DNA from: CAZNPL01 sp964574815
Lineage (GTDB): Bacteria; Planctomycetota; Phycisphaerae; UBA1845
Assembly: GCA_964574815.1 (NCBI GenBank)
Contig: CAZNPL010000024.1
Coordinates: forward strand, 1 to 64,000
DNA length: 64,000 nucleotides
Direction of reading: 5' to 3'
Below are positions 42,647-51,657 of the stretch, in pieces (the stretch's first letter is position 1; each line of letters begins with the position of its first letter). Made by a program: the position numbers and the translations under genes. Under the pieces are notes generated by a model, which searched no databases, was not told the DNA's origin, and worked only from the letters and a program-made list of their open reading frames with translations.

Positions 42647-43471
42647 CTACGTCTTGTCGTTCGAGTGCTTTCGGGATTTATGGGATCGTGTCAACAGGGC
42701 CTGGAGCGCCAGTGATCCGAGAAGGAACGTGCCGCAGGCGATGGCGAGGGCTTCGGGGTGGCCTAGTGCCGCCTGGTACAGTCCTGGTCGATGGTGGCAC
42801 AGAAGCGTGGTGGCCCCCGCGATTAGGGCAGCCGTTCCCATCACCGACGTGAGGATGATGAGGGTTAATCGGACGGCGACCAGTCCGAGAATGAGTCCGA
42901 GAACACCGGCAGCGACGGCGCTGAGCACTGTATTGCGCTCAAGGGTCATCTCCTTGGTTGTGACATGCGTATAGACGTCCTCGAGCCAGGCGTTGAATTC
43001 CGGATTGAGGTGAAGCTGTTGAGCTCGTGGTTCGGGTGTGCTGAAGCGATACTCAGGTTTTGTAATCGCCGCCGGCGCGGGCTCGGAGTAGGACTTCAGA
43101 TGGGGCAGAGCGCGATGTGCGCCGTAGCCGCTAGCCGCGATCGCTGCGAACAGCACGCAGGTGGCGACACCCACCCAAAGTCGCAGCAGGACGAATCCTG
43201 AGATGCCGAATACCACGGCCCCGATGGTTGCGCAGAGGGGCATCGATACGGCAAGGGCCTGTCCGGCAACTGCGCCGATGGTTGCGCCGCCGATCGCGAA
43301 GCCGAGTGCGATGGATGGTCGTGCCAGCTTTGCGCCCAGGACTGCGGTGAGCAAACCGAGAACGACGAGGGCGGCGGGGGCGGCGGTGAAAACCGGTATT
43401 GCGGCTTCTTCAGGGAGATGATGCTCCGCCAACGTGCTAAGCTGCCTTGTGATTTGCTCCAGGGCATTCAT
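42647..43471 (-). CDS. Glycine-rich multi-pass membrane protein
   Basis: 274 residues. Two blocks of three to four helices (about 27-115 and 178-262) flank a soluble loop of roughly 65 residues (120-180) rich in Pro, Glu and charged residues. GLLTAVLGAKLARPSIALGF, GGATIGAVAGQALAVS and GAVVFGISGFVLLRLWVG share the Gly-xxx-Gly spacing of the next gene, so the two are probably related. The N-terminal segment MNALEQITRQLSTLAEHH is amphipathic. Located 67 nt after ftsQ. Function unknown. Confidence 0.62.
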   Translation of the reverse strand: MNALEQITRQLSTLAEHHLPEEAAIPVFTAAPAALVVLGLLTAVLGAKLARPSIALGFAIGGATIGAVAGQALAVSMPLCATIGAVVFGISGFVLLRLWVGVATCVLFAAIAASGYGAHRALPHLKSYSEPAPAAITKPEYRFSTPEPRAQQLHLNPEFNAWLEDVYTHVTTKEMTLERNTVLSAVAAGVLGLILGLVAVRLTLIILTSVMGTAALIAGATTLLCHHRPGLYQAALGHPEALAIACGTFLLGSLALQALLTRSHKSRKHSNDKT

Positions 43472-43538
43472 TTTTCGGGCCTCCGTGAGCCTTATTCGGC
43501 GAACGCGGCCGGTTTATTCGTGGCCTGTCCTACCAACT

Positions 43539-44501
43539 CTACCACTGGTTCTCCGCTGAGTCAGCGACGGGAGTTGTGAAGCGGTCCGGGAAGACGGAAA
43601 TGTCGATCTGGCGGCGTCCAGCATCGATGCGGCCCCAGCGTCGATAATTGGCCCGCAGCAGTGCTATTTTCTCTGCCACTGTATTTTCTTCGATTTCTTC
43701 GCCAGGTGCGGATCCCCACGCGATGCGATGGTCTCCGGGGCTGGTGACGAGCTGAAGGTGGGATTCATGCTCGTTTTTCCGGCCGCCGTAGTTATCCACG
43801 AGGATCGCGGTGACTTGGTCGAAAAACGGCTCCTTGTGCAGGAGTTCGATGATTTCGATGGCGGCCTGGAGGTCATCGCCGGTCCAGAAATCGCCGGCCG
43901 GAGGGGTGCTGGCGTTTACGCCCTGGACGAGAACGAGTGCGGGGGTGTATTGGTAGGATCCGGGGAGTCGGACTCCGTCGGTGCTTAGGGCATAGAATTT
44001 TCCGCCGCTCTGGACCAGTGCGGCCGGTAGTCGGTACTGACACGAAACTGAGATGCGGCCATTGGCGAATCGGCGGACGTACTCAATGCTCTCGACCCAG
44101 GGGCTGGCCGCGAGGTTTTCGGCGACGGCGCGGCAGAGATCCGGGTCGGACCATGCGTGGTTGGTGAACGGTGCGAGTAGGACCTGGATGCGGTCTTCGA
44201 TTCCCGCCGGGACGTCGACGAGCACGAATTCCGGTGGGGAGTGGTACTCGGGCTTGGCAGCGACGTAGGATTCGAGTCGACGGGCGCCCCAGATGCCGGC
44301 ACAGACAAAGGTTATGAGGAATAATGCGGGGGCGGCTTTGGTGAGCGAGAGGCGGGGGTGCTTGCCGGACGAACGCCGCCGCGTGTTGCGCCGGGTCCTC
44401 CTCGGATCGCTTGTTTTCCGCCGTTTTGTTTTGGTACTTTTCACACCTGTCACGCCGTTATTCGTATTGACGGTCCTTCTGATTTGTTTGTGGTCTTCCA
44501 C
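43539..44501 (-). CDS. ftsQ: FtsQ/DivIB-like division protein
   Basis: 320 residues, single membrane helix (about 53-71) after an N-terminal cytoplasmic part with several Arg/Lys clusters, then a periplasmic region. The segment SPWVESIEYVRRFANGRISV and FYALSTDGVRLPG fits the end of a POTRA domain and start of the beta domain in FtsQ. FtsQ links the early and late division proteins through FtsB/FtsL. Its place right after ddl is the classical one. The start is unsure: GTG at 44501 overlaps ddl by 44 nt, other GTGs follow just after the ddl stop. Confidence 0.7.
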   Translation of the reverse strand: MEDHKQIRRTVNTNNGVTGVKSTKTKRRKTSDPRRTRRNTRRRSSGKHPRLSLTKAAPALFLITFVCAGIWGARRLESYVAAKPEYHSPPEFVLVDVPAGIEDRIQVLLAPFTNHAWSDPDLCRAVAENLAASPWVESIEYVRRFANGRISVSCQYRLPAALVQSGGKFYALSTDGVRLPGSYQYTPALVLVQGVNASTPPAGDFWTGDDLQAAIEIIELLHKEPFFDQVTAILVDNYGGRKNEHESHLQLVTSPGDHRIAWGSAPGEEIEENTVAEKIALLRANYRRWGRIDAGRRQIDISVFPDRFTTPVADSAENQW

Positions 44502-45453
44502 GCGCCATCGCCGCCTCGACGATTCTCTGGCACAGGGAGTTGTAATCGATTCCGGCTTGCGCGGCCGCTTTCGGCAAGAGGGAGTGGCTCGTAAATCCGG
44601 GAATCGTGTTCACTTCGATAAAATAAGGTTCGAGGGTGACCGCTTCGACCATCCAGTCCACGCGTGAGAAGTCGCGGCATCCGAGTACGGCGTGTGCTTT
44701 CTCGCTGTCGGCCTGCACGGCTTTGAGCAACTGCCCGGGGAGGCCCAGGTCGAACAAGTACTCCGTGTCGTCGTCGATGTATTTGGCCTGGTAGTTGTAG
44801 AATTCGCGTTTCGTTCGGATTTCGCACACCGGCAGGGCCCGTCCCTGCAGGATGCCGACCGTCAGTTCGTAGCCGTCGATGTATTTTTCGACGAGGGCGG
44901 CGCCGTAGCGGGCGGTTACGTGCTTTAACGCAGTCTTGAATGCGTCGCGGCTTCTCGCGATATACGTGTCAACGCTGCTGCCCGAGGCGCGAGGTTTTAC
45001 GACCACGGGGAACTGATAGTTGCGGGCGGCCTGCTCTAACCGGGCGGGCTTTACCACGTCAAACCAGGGCGTCGGGATCCCGTGCTCGATCAGCCGGGCC
45101 TTGGCGTGCACCTTGTCCATAGCCAGTGCGGAGGCCTCGGCGCCGGAGGCGGTGTAGACGAGGCCTCTCTCGTCGAGGATCTGCTGGAGTCGGCCGTCTT
45201 CGCCGAACTCCCCGTGGAGGGCGACGAAGAGCACGTCGGCCGGTTCGTCCAAAGCGGTCAGATCCTCAGGATGAACATCTCGAATCGTGGCGCAATGTCC
45301 CAGGCGACGCAGAGCCTCGCAGGCCATAGCGCCGCTGTTGAGGCTGACCTCGCGTTCGGAGCCGGGACCACCGGCCAGGATGGTGATCTTGAGCGGGGTC
45401 ACCCGAGGCTTGCCGGTTGCGTCTCGGATGGTGGAAACAAGCGGTTCGCTCAT
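44458..45453 (-). CDS. ddl: D-alanine--D-alanine ligase
   Basis: 331 residues. An ATP-grasp ligase that joins two D-alanines for the peptidoglycan stem. VALHGEFGEDGRLQ, the ATP-grasp part VVVKPRASGSSV, EFYNYQAKYIDD and EVNTIPGFTSHSLLPKAA, containing the catalytic region, are visible. The N-terminal extension of about 20 residues before LKITILAGGPGSEREVSL is short. AAGGA lies 7 nt before the ATG. It overlaps ftsQ and follows murB by 37 nt. Confidence 0.93.
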   Translation of the reverse strand: MSEPLVSTIRDATGKPRVTPLKITILAGGPGSEREVSLNSGAMACEALRRLGHCATIRDVHPEDLTALDEPADVLFVALHGEFGEDGRLQQILDERGLVYTASGAEASALAMDKVHAKARLIEHGIPTPWFDVVKPARLEQAARNYQFPVVVKPRASGSSVDTYIARSRDAFKTALKHVTARYGAALVEKYIDGYELTVGILQGRALPVCEIRTKREFYNYQAKYIDDDTEYLFDLGLPGQLLKAVQADSEKAHAVLGCRDFSRVDWMVEAVTLEPYFIEVNTIPGFTSHSLLPKAAAQAGIDYNSLCQRIVEAAMARGRPQTNQKDRQYE

Positions 45454-45490
45454 TTGCAGGTCCTTCTCTCGTGGTCCTCAGCCGGCTTGG

Positions 45491-46387
45491 TTACCAGATA
45501 TCGATTTCGGTTTCCAATTCGATGTCGAATTCGCGTCGAACGATGTCTCGGATCTTCTCAATGAGTCGAATCACGTCGGCTGCGGTGGCGTCCGGTTGCG
45601 TGACGATGAAATTGGCATGTGCCTCGGATACCGCGGCGCCGCCAACCGCCATTCCCTTCAATCCGCACCGGTCGATCACGGCTCCGGCGGATCGGCCTTC
45701 GGGGTTTTTGAAGACGCACCCTGCGCTTCGAGCTGCGAGGGGCTGCGAGCGTTTTTTCTCGGCCCAGATTTCGCGAAAGCGACTCATGACTTCCTCTGGA
45801 TCGCCGGGTTTTACGCGGAGATTGACCGAAACGACCACGCAGTCGCCCAGGTTCGTGCCGCGATAACGAAAGCCGACCTCGTCACGTTTGAGACTCTCAA
45901 TCCGGCCATCCCCATCGACGGTTTGAAGGGCTTCTACCCAGTCGCCGAACTCACCGTACTTTCCGCCAGCGTTCATGCGGACGGCGCCGCCGACCGTGCC
46001 CGGGATCCCGGCGAGCCTCTCGATGCCCTCAAGTCCTTTGCGCGCGCACGAGAAAGCGAGGTGCATCAGATCGACGCCGGCTCCGGCATGGATGCGATCT
46101 TCGGAGTGTTCGAGGGCTCCGAAATGCGGGTCGTCGAGACGAATCACCAGGCCGTCGAAGCCGTCGTCGCGCACCAGCACGTTGGCTCCTCGGCCCAGCA
46201 CCTTGGTGGGGATGTGGTTTGCTCGGGCCCGTTGAACGATCTCGGCGAGCTCTTCGACGTTGCGGGGCGAGGTCATATACCGCGCCGGCCCGCCGAGTCC
46301 GAACCACGTCAACGGCGCCAGTGGTACGTCGCGTTCAACCGGTCCGTTGAATCCGTTCAACCAGTTCGTCTGCAGCTTTCCAGACAT
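45491..46387 (-). CDS. murB: UDP-N-acetylenolpyruvoylglucosamine reductase
   Basis: 298 residues. An FAD enzyme that reduces UDP-GlcNAc-enolpyruvate to UDP-MurNAc using NADPH. TWFGLGGPARY, KVLGRGANVLVRDDGF, AGIPGTVGGAVRMNAG and SAGCVFKNPEG are MurB landmarks; the lack of an extra domain makes it type II. The residue expected to be the catalytic acid (Ser in SAGSxFKNP) is Cys here. The ATG at 46387 overlaps the murC 3' end by 53 nt; a GTG at 46396 is an alternative. Confidence 0.92.
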   Translation of the reverse strand: MSGKLQTNWLNGFNGPVERDVPLAPLTWFGLGGPARYMTSPRNVEELAEIVQRARANHIPTKVLGRGANVLVRDDGFDGLVIRLDDPHFGALEHSEDRIHAGAGVDLMHLAFSCARKGLEGIERLAGIPGTVGGAVRMNAGGKYGEFGDWVEALQTVDGDGRIESLKRDEVGFRYRGTNLGDCVVVSVNLRVKPGDPEEVMSRFREIWAEKKRSQPLAARSAGCVFKNPEGRSAGAVIDRCGLKGMAVGGAAVSEAHANFIVTQPDATAADVIRLIEKIRDIVRREFDIELETEIDIW

Positions 46388-47819
46388 CCCCCGCACCCAT
46401 TGTCACGACCAGGTCGCCGTTTGCGGTCCGCTCTTCAAGCATCGTCACCACGTCGCTCAATTCGGGCACGTGGGTTACGTGTCCGCCGTTGGCCGCGATT
46501 CTTGTGACCAACTGGTGAGCGCCGGTTTGTTTTATCTCCGATTCGCTATCTCGAGAACCGTAGATGTTCGGGACGATGATCTCATCCGCCAGCTCGAAAC
46601 TCCTGGCAAACTCGTCCATCAGAATGCGCGTACGCGAATGCTGATGGGGCTGGAACACCACCCAGAGACGCCGTGGGCGGTAACGGCCACGCAACGCGGC
46701 GAGGGTGACGTGAATTTCGGTCGGGTGGTGAGCGTAGTCGTCGATGACGGTAACGCCGCGCCAGCGTCCTCGCTGGCTCATGCGCCGATCCACGCCTTCA
46801 AAGGATTGCAGTCCCTCGGCAATCGCGTCGCGGGTTGCACCGGCGTTCCAGGCCAGGGCGGTCGCCGCCAGTGCGTTTGCGACGTTGTGGCGCCCGGCGA
46901 TGGCTAGAGACGCTCTGAATAAATGGGCGTCTTCGTATGCCACATCAAAAGTGTTTCGTCCGAGATCAACCATCTGGTTCGTGGCGCGCCAGGTTGCCCC
47001 GGGTTGGAACCCGAATGTCTCGATCGGTGCGGCGACGCCTGCGATGGCCTTTGCCACGACGTCATCATCGTGGTTGGCCACGATGAGGCCATGGTCGGGG
47101 ACGCTGGCCGCGAACGTGTGGAACGCCGCTTCGATTTCAGCCAAATCGCGGTAACAGTCGAGGTGGTCTTCTTCGATGTTCAGAATGGCCGCGTGGTTTG
47201 GGCGAAGGTGCAGAAAGGACCGGTCGTATTCACAGGCCTCGACGATGAAGTGCTCTCCTACTCCGACAGCGGATCCGCCATTCAGTTGTGGAGCCGTTGC
47301 GCCGACGACATACGACGGATCGAGACCTGCGACGCGAAACAGGTGGGTGCAGAGTGCTGTTGTGGTGCTCTTGCCGTGCGTGCCTGCGATAGCGATTCCG
47401 TCGCGCAGTGCCATCAGCGCGCCGAGCAGTTCGGCGTATTTGACGACAGGGATGCCGCGGTGGCAGGCGGCTACGACCTCCTCGTTGGTATCGGGGACTG
47501 CGGCGCTGCGGACGACGAGATCGACGTTATCGGGGAGGTTGGCCCCGCTGTGCCCGCGGGCCACCTTGGCGCCGTCTCGAATGAGCCTGTCAAGTTCGCG
47601 GCAAGGTTGGCGATCGGAGCCGGTGATCACCGCACCGCATCGCAGGAGCAGGCCGGCCGCACCACGCATGCCACATCCGCCGATGCCGATCATGTGGACG
47701 CGCTTCCCCGTGAAATCGATGGCGGGTCGACGGCCTCGGAATGCTCGGCGCGGCGTGAACTCGCGCCGTGCCTGGTCAATCTTGCCGAGCATGCGTTTTG
47801 AAGTTGGTGTTTTTTGCAT
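46335..47819 (-). CDS. murC: UDP-N-acetylmuramate--L-alanine ligase
   Basis: 494 residues from the ATG at 47819, which has GGGAGGG just upstream. It adds L-alanine to UDP-MurNAc. The N-terminal domain has HMIGIGGCGMRGAAGLLL, the ATP loop is IAGTHGKSTTTALC, with EACEYDRSFLHL and DDYAHHPTEIHVTLAAL following. The first 35 residues are a basic extension beyond the usual start. It is 140 nt downstream of murG. Confidence 0.94.
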   Translation of the reverse strand: MQKTPTSKRMLGKIDQARREFTPRRAFRGRRPAIDFTGKRVHMIGIGGCGMRGAAGLLLRCGAVITGSDRQPCRELDRLIRDGAKVARGHSGANLPDNVDLVVRSAAVPDTNEEVVAACHRGIPVVKYAELLGALMALRDGIAIAGTHGKSTTTALCTHLFRVAGLDPSYVVGATAPQLNGGSAVGVGEHFIVEACEYDRSFLHLRPNHAAILNIEEDHLDCYRDLAEIEAAFHTFAASVPDHGLIVANHDDDVVAKAIAGVAAPIETFGFQPGATWRATNQMVDLGRNTFDVAYEDAHLFRASLAIAGRHNVANALAATALAWNAGATRDAIAEGLQSFEGVDRRMSQRGRWRGVTVIDDYAHHPTEIHVTLAALRGRYRPRRLWVVFQPHQHSRTRILMDEFARSFELADEIIVPNIYGSRDSESEIKQTGAHQLVTRIAANGGHVTHVPELSDVVTMLEERTANGDLVVTMGAGDVWKAADELVERIQRTG

Positions 47820-47959
47820 CGCCCTCCCTGGTCTTTGAAGTTCGCCGTCCGTCTCCGTTTTCGCGGCTCTCTTGCGGAGCCGCCGGCGATTCCGCGCCCT
47901 TCTCGGTCCGGGGCCCACGCCGTCCGCCGTGTCGGATGCGCCGAAGGGTATTGGGCATT

Positions 47960-49216
47960 CTAACCGGGCAGCGACCCGGATGCCACCGCGCCGTTTCTAT
48001 CATCGACCTGCGATCCGGAATTACGCCAGTTGTCGCGGATGCCCTGACAGTCTCCTGCACGATCACCCGGGGCGCTTGTGATTTTTGCGAGTTCCATCAC
48101 TTGCGTGACAATGTCCGCAGTTGCGTTTGGCCGCCCCAGTCGTCTGGCCTGTGTGCCGATTTCGGCGAGGGTCTCGTTGTCTTTCATTAAACGTGCGAGC
48201 GTCGCGGCCAGTGGTCCAGCGTTCAGATCCGGTCGTGCCTTGTCTTCGACGATGACCGCCGCACCGGCGTCGGCGAGGGCGGACGCATTTGCCCATTGGT
48301 GTCGGTCACGATGATGGGGATAGGGCATCAGCACGGATGGCACGCCCATGGCGGTGATTTCAGCGAGCGTTGAGGCGCCGGCGCGCGAGACGACCAGATC
48401 GGCCGCGGCCAGCGCGTCGGGCATGAAGTCTGTGTATTCAATCACGGTGGCGCGTGCCTCGCGCTTGCGGTACGCCTCGCGGACTGTGTCGGCGTCGTCC
48501 CGACCTGCAAGGTGCAGATACTGCCAGGTGCTGTTCGCGGTGATTTGGTCGAGGATGGCGATGACGCTCAGGTTGATGGAACGGGCACCCTGCGAGGCGC
48601 CGGTGATCAGAAGCGTCTGTCTTGATTCGTCCAATTCGAACCTGCGGAGGCCTGTCTCGCGGCTGGCGCGTCTGAATTCAGGGCGTATCGGGCATCCCAT
48701 TACGTGAACGGTCGTCTTGTCCGGGAGATGGGCGTTCGTGACCGGCCACTGCGCGAAAACGGCGTCTGCCCGCTTTGCGAGCCGTCGGTTGGCGAAACCG
48801 GGGACGGCGTCGGGGTTCAGGAGAACGCGAGGGATGCCCAGCCGTTCTGCGGCCCGGATCGGCGGCGCACATCCGAATCCGCCGCTGCCGATCACCAGGT
48901 CGGGTCGATCGAGTCTGAAGCGTCGCATGCAGCTTCGTACCGAGGCGACCCACGATTTCAGGAACGGGGGCCAGCCGCGTATGGTGCGGGGCATGGGGCG
49001 GACTTCCTGGGGGACTTGCTCGACATTCGGCTCGGCAGCGGGGAATGCCGCGCTGATGATTCGACGGTCGATTTCTCGTTGCGTGGAAAAGAACGCGAGG
49101 CGGATGCCCGGTGATTGTGCCCGCAGCTCACGGGCGATGCTCAACATAGGGTAAAGATGGCCTCCCGTGCCGCCTCCGGCGAGGACAACGAACGGTTCCT
49201 GGTCCTGACGCTTCAT
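47960..49216 (-). CDS. murG: Lipid II synthase (UDP-GlcNAc transferase)
   Basis: 418 residues, some 50 longer than most MurG proteins owing to a C-terminal tail rich in Asp, Arg and Gly. It transfers GlcNAc to lipid I on the inner face of the membrane. LAGGGTGGHLYPMLSIA, GSGGFGCAPPIRAAERLGIP, ITGASQGARSIN, SRAGASTLAEITAMGVPSVL and HRDRHQWANASALADAGAA are the family's donor and acceptor motifs. Its ATG overlaps the ftsW stop. Confidence 0.93.
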   Translation of the reverse strand: MKRQDQEPFVVLAGGGTGGHLYPMLSIARELRAQSPGIRLAFFSTQREIDRRIISAAFPAAEPNVEQVPQEVRPMPRTIRGWPPFLKSWVASVRSCMRRFRLDRPDLVIGSGGFGCAPPIRAAERLGIPRVLLNPDAVPGFANRRLAKRADAVFAQWPVTNAHLPDKTTVHVMGCPIRPEFRRASRETGLRRFELDESRQTLLITGASQGARSINLSVIAILDQITANSTWQYLHLAGRDDADTVREAYRKREARATVIEYTDFMPDALAAADLVVSRAGASTLAEITAMGVPSVLMPYPHHRDRHQWANASALADAGAAVIVEDKARPDLNAGPLAATLARLMKDNETLAEIGTQARRLGRPNATADIVTQVMELAKITSAPGDRAGDCQGIRDNWRNSGSQVDDRNGAVASGSLPG

Positions 49217-50424
49217 TATCCCCTCCCAAGCGTGCCCCGCGGCACCGACAAAGGCTCAGAAGTCGCGGAGCGGTCCGTTGACGAGACCACACGGCGTCTG
49301 GCGACGCCCGCGGCCAGTCCGATCGCGCTGCCGAAGCACAGGACGCTTGATCCGCCGGCTGAGACGAACGGCAGTGCAATCCCTTTGGTCGGCGCGATGA
49401 CGGTAACGACCGCGATGTTCATCAAGGCCTGCATTCCGATCAGGAGCGTTATACCAAAGACATAGAGGCTTCGGAAACCGCCGTCGTCAGTTGGGGCGGT
49501 GCGCATGGCGCGCCACCCCAGGATAACGAGTGTGACGAACAGAAGGATGACGAATGCCCCTCCCCCCAACCCCGTTTCTTCGCAAATCACTGCGAACACG
49601 AAGTCGGTGCGGGCTTCCGGGAGGTAGCCGAACTGGGCAACTCCGGATCCCAGTCCGCGGCCACTCCAGCCGCCGGAGGCGATGGCGGCGAGGGATTGTA
49701 TTGCGTGGTAGCCGGCGCCCTGGGGGTCGTCCCAGACGCGTCGAAAGGAGAGCAGACGCTCGACGCGGTACGGTTGCGAGCACAGCAGGAAGGTGAACGC
49801 GCCGATCGCCGGGGCGGCCCATGCGGCCATCGCGCTCGGGCGGAGGCCGCCCGCCAACAGCATGATCCCCCCTACCGCTGCGAGGAGCGCGGCCGTTCCG
49901 AAGTCCTCCAGTCCGATCATGACGCAGAGGATGCCGAGTGCAGCTATGACTGCGTGCGCGGTCAGCGGATGTTCCCGTGTGACAAGGCGGCTTCGCGCAA
50001 GAATTGCGGCGAGAAAGACCATCGTGGCGATTTTGGCTACTTCAGACGGTTGAAAACTGATCGGTCCGAGATTCAACCAGCGGTGGCGTCCGTGACTGGC
50101 GTGACCGATGTCCGGTGCCCAGACGGCGGCGAGAAGGAGCGTTGCACCGAGCAGTAGCGCGAGTGACGGCTGAAAAACGGACCCTGTGCGCCAGCGCAGC
50201 ACACCAACGTCAATGCGCGAGACCAGGAGCATCGTTGCGCACGCCGCCAGCACGTAAATGGCCTGTCGCCCGAACGGGCCTTGCCAGGAGCCGCCCGTGA
50301 GTAGGGAGCGGTCGGGGCTCACGGCGGTCGAGGCGGCCATGACGACGCCGACAGTCATGAGGCAGGCCGCCGTGATGATCAGGCTCGTGTGGATTGCGAG
50401 GGATCGTGGGTGAGTTCCTTGCAT
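49216..50424 (-). CDS. ftsW: SEDS peptidoglycan polymerase
   Basis: 402 residues, ten predicted membrane helices. It polymerises lipid II together with a class B PBP. RHRWLNLGPISFQPSEVAKI, GGWSGRGLGSGVAQFGYLPE, ARTDFVFAVICEETG and APTKGIALPFVSAGGSS are SEDS hallmarks. Its place between mraY and murG, with murD missing, argues for FtsW, but RodA cannot be formally excluded. Confidence 0.92.
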   Translation of the reverse strand: MQGTHPRSLAIHTSLIITAACLMTVGVVMAASTAVSPDRSLLTGGSWQGPFGRQAIYVLAACATMLLVSRIDVGVLRWRTGSVFQPSLALLLGATLLLAAVWAPDIGHASHGRHRWLNLGPISFQPSEVAKIATMVFLAAILARSRLVTREHPLTAHAVIAALGILCVMIGLEDFGTAALLAAVGGIMLLAGGLRPSAMAAWAAPAIGAFTFLLCSQPYRVERLLSFRRVWDDPQGAGYHAIQSLAAIASGGWSGRGLGSGVAQFGYLPEARTDFVFAVICEETGLGGGAFVILLFVTLVILGWRAMRTAPTDDGGFRSLYVFGITLLIGMQALMNIAVVTVIAPTKGIALPFVSAGGSSVLCFGSAIGLAAGVARRRVVSSTDRSATSEPLSVPRGTLGRG

Positions 50425-50473
50425 GGTTCGTCATCCGTGACGAAGCGCACCGTTGCCGCCGTGCATGCCCGCG

Positions 50474-51616
50474 TCAGCGTAGTTTCAGGGTTGTTAGGGC
50501 AAAGACCGCGCATGCCGCCCCGAGCAACCAGAACCGAATCACCGTTTGCGGCTCGCTCCAGCCGCCCACGTGGAAGTGGTGGTGAATCGGCGCGATCAGG
50601 AAAATCCGTTTCCCGCCGGTGGCTTTATAATAACCAACCTGCAGGATTACCGAAACCGCTTCCATGACAAATACGCCGCCGACGAGCAGGAGCATGAGCT
50701 CCTGGCGCGTGACGATGGCGATGTAGCCGATCAGGCCGCCTAGGGGCAGTGAGCCGGTATCCCCCATGAAGACTTTGGCGGGATGTGCGTTGTACCAGAG
50801 GAAGCCCATGCAGGCGCCCATCATCGCGCCGGAGAGTACGGCGAGCTCCCCACTCTTCGGGACGTGGGGAAGGAGCAGTTTGGCCGCGAGGTCGGCATTG
50901 CCGACGATGTAGGCCAGCACCATGAAGACGAAGCAGCACAGGGCGACGCATCCTGAGGCCAAGCCGTCCATGCCGTCGGTCAGGTTGACGGCGTTGCTGG
51001 TTCCAGCGACCACGACCACGGTGACGAGCATGAAGGCAGAGGTGCCGAGTACGAGTCCGTGCTTGTAGAACGGGACCATGAGGACGCGGAACGACTCGAT
51101 CGGCTCGCGCTGGCCCACTGGGCCGGTCACCGCGAAATTGGATTGGCCGTGGTGGTAGATGAAATACCCGAGGATGACGCCCAGGCCGATCTGGAAGAGA
51201 AGCTTCTCGTAGGCTTTGAGGCCGTCCCGTGTGCCGGACCGGCGGGCTGATGTGAGTTTTGCCCAGTCGTCGATCGCGCCGAGCAGCCCGAGCCAGAGGA
51301 GACATGCCAGCGCCATCTGGACGTAGAAGTTCAGCGGGTCGGCGAACAAGAGCGCGGAGGCGGCGACCGAGGCCAGGACCAGGATGCCTCCCATGGTCGG
51401 GACGTTGGCCTTGTCGCCGGTCATTTCGTTGAGGGTCGCGTTGTCGAATTCCGGGCGGTCGCCGAGTTTGAGTCGGATGAGCTGGCGGATGAGTTTCGGT
51501 CCGATCAGGAGAATGAGGATGAAGCAGAAGAGTGCTGCGACCGCCGCCCGGAAGAGCGGGTTTTCGTAAGCGTAGTGGGCGCCGTGCGTGAGGTAATGGA
51601 AAAGATGGTACAGCAA
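50474..51616 (-). CDS. mraY: Phospho-MurNAc-pentapeptide transferase
   Basis: 380 residues from a TTG at 51616, chosen because GGAGGG ends 7 nt upstream and because the protein then begins LLYHLFHYL as usual for MraY. It makes lipid I. Ten membrane helices and the catalytic GAIDDWAKL, NLTDGMDGLA, FMGDTGSLPLGGLIG and APIHHHFHVGGWSEPQTVIRF are intact. It follows murF after 41 nt. Confidence 0.94.
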   Translation of the reverse strand: MLYHLFHYLTHGAHYAYENPLFRAAVAALFCFILILLIGPKLIRQLIRLKLGDRPEFDNATLNEMTGDKANVPTMGGILVLASVAASALLFADPLNFYVQMALACLLWLGLLGAIDDWAKLTSARRSGTRDGLKAYEKLLFQIGLGVILGYFIYHHGQSNFAVTGPVGQREPIESFRVLMVPFYKHGLVLGTSAFMLVTVVVVAGTSNAVNLTDGMDGLASGCVALCCFVFMVLAYIVGNADLAAKLLLPHVPKSGELAVLSGAMMGACMGFLWYNAHPAKVFMGDTGSLPLGGLIGYIAIVTRQELMLLLVGGVFVMEAVSVILQVGYYKATGGKRIFLIAPIHHHFHVGGWSEPQTVIRFWLLGAACAVFALTTLKLR

Positions 51617-51657
51617 CGCGACACCCTCCAGAGGGGGCGGTGACTCGCCGGCAAGGG

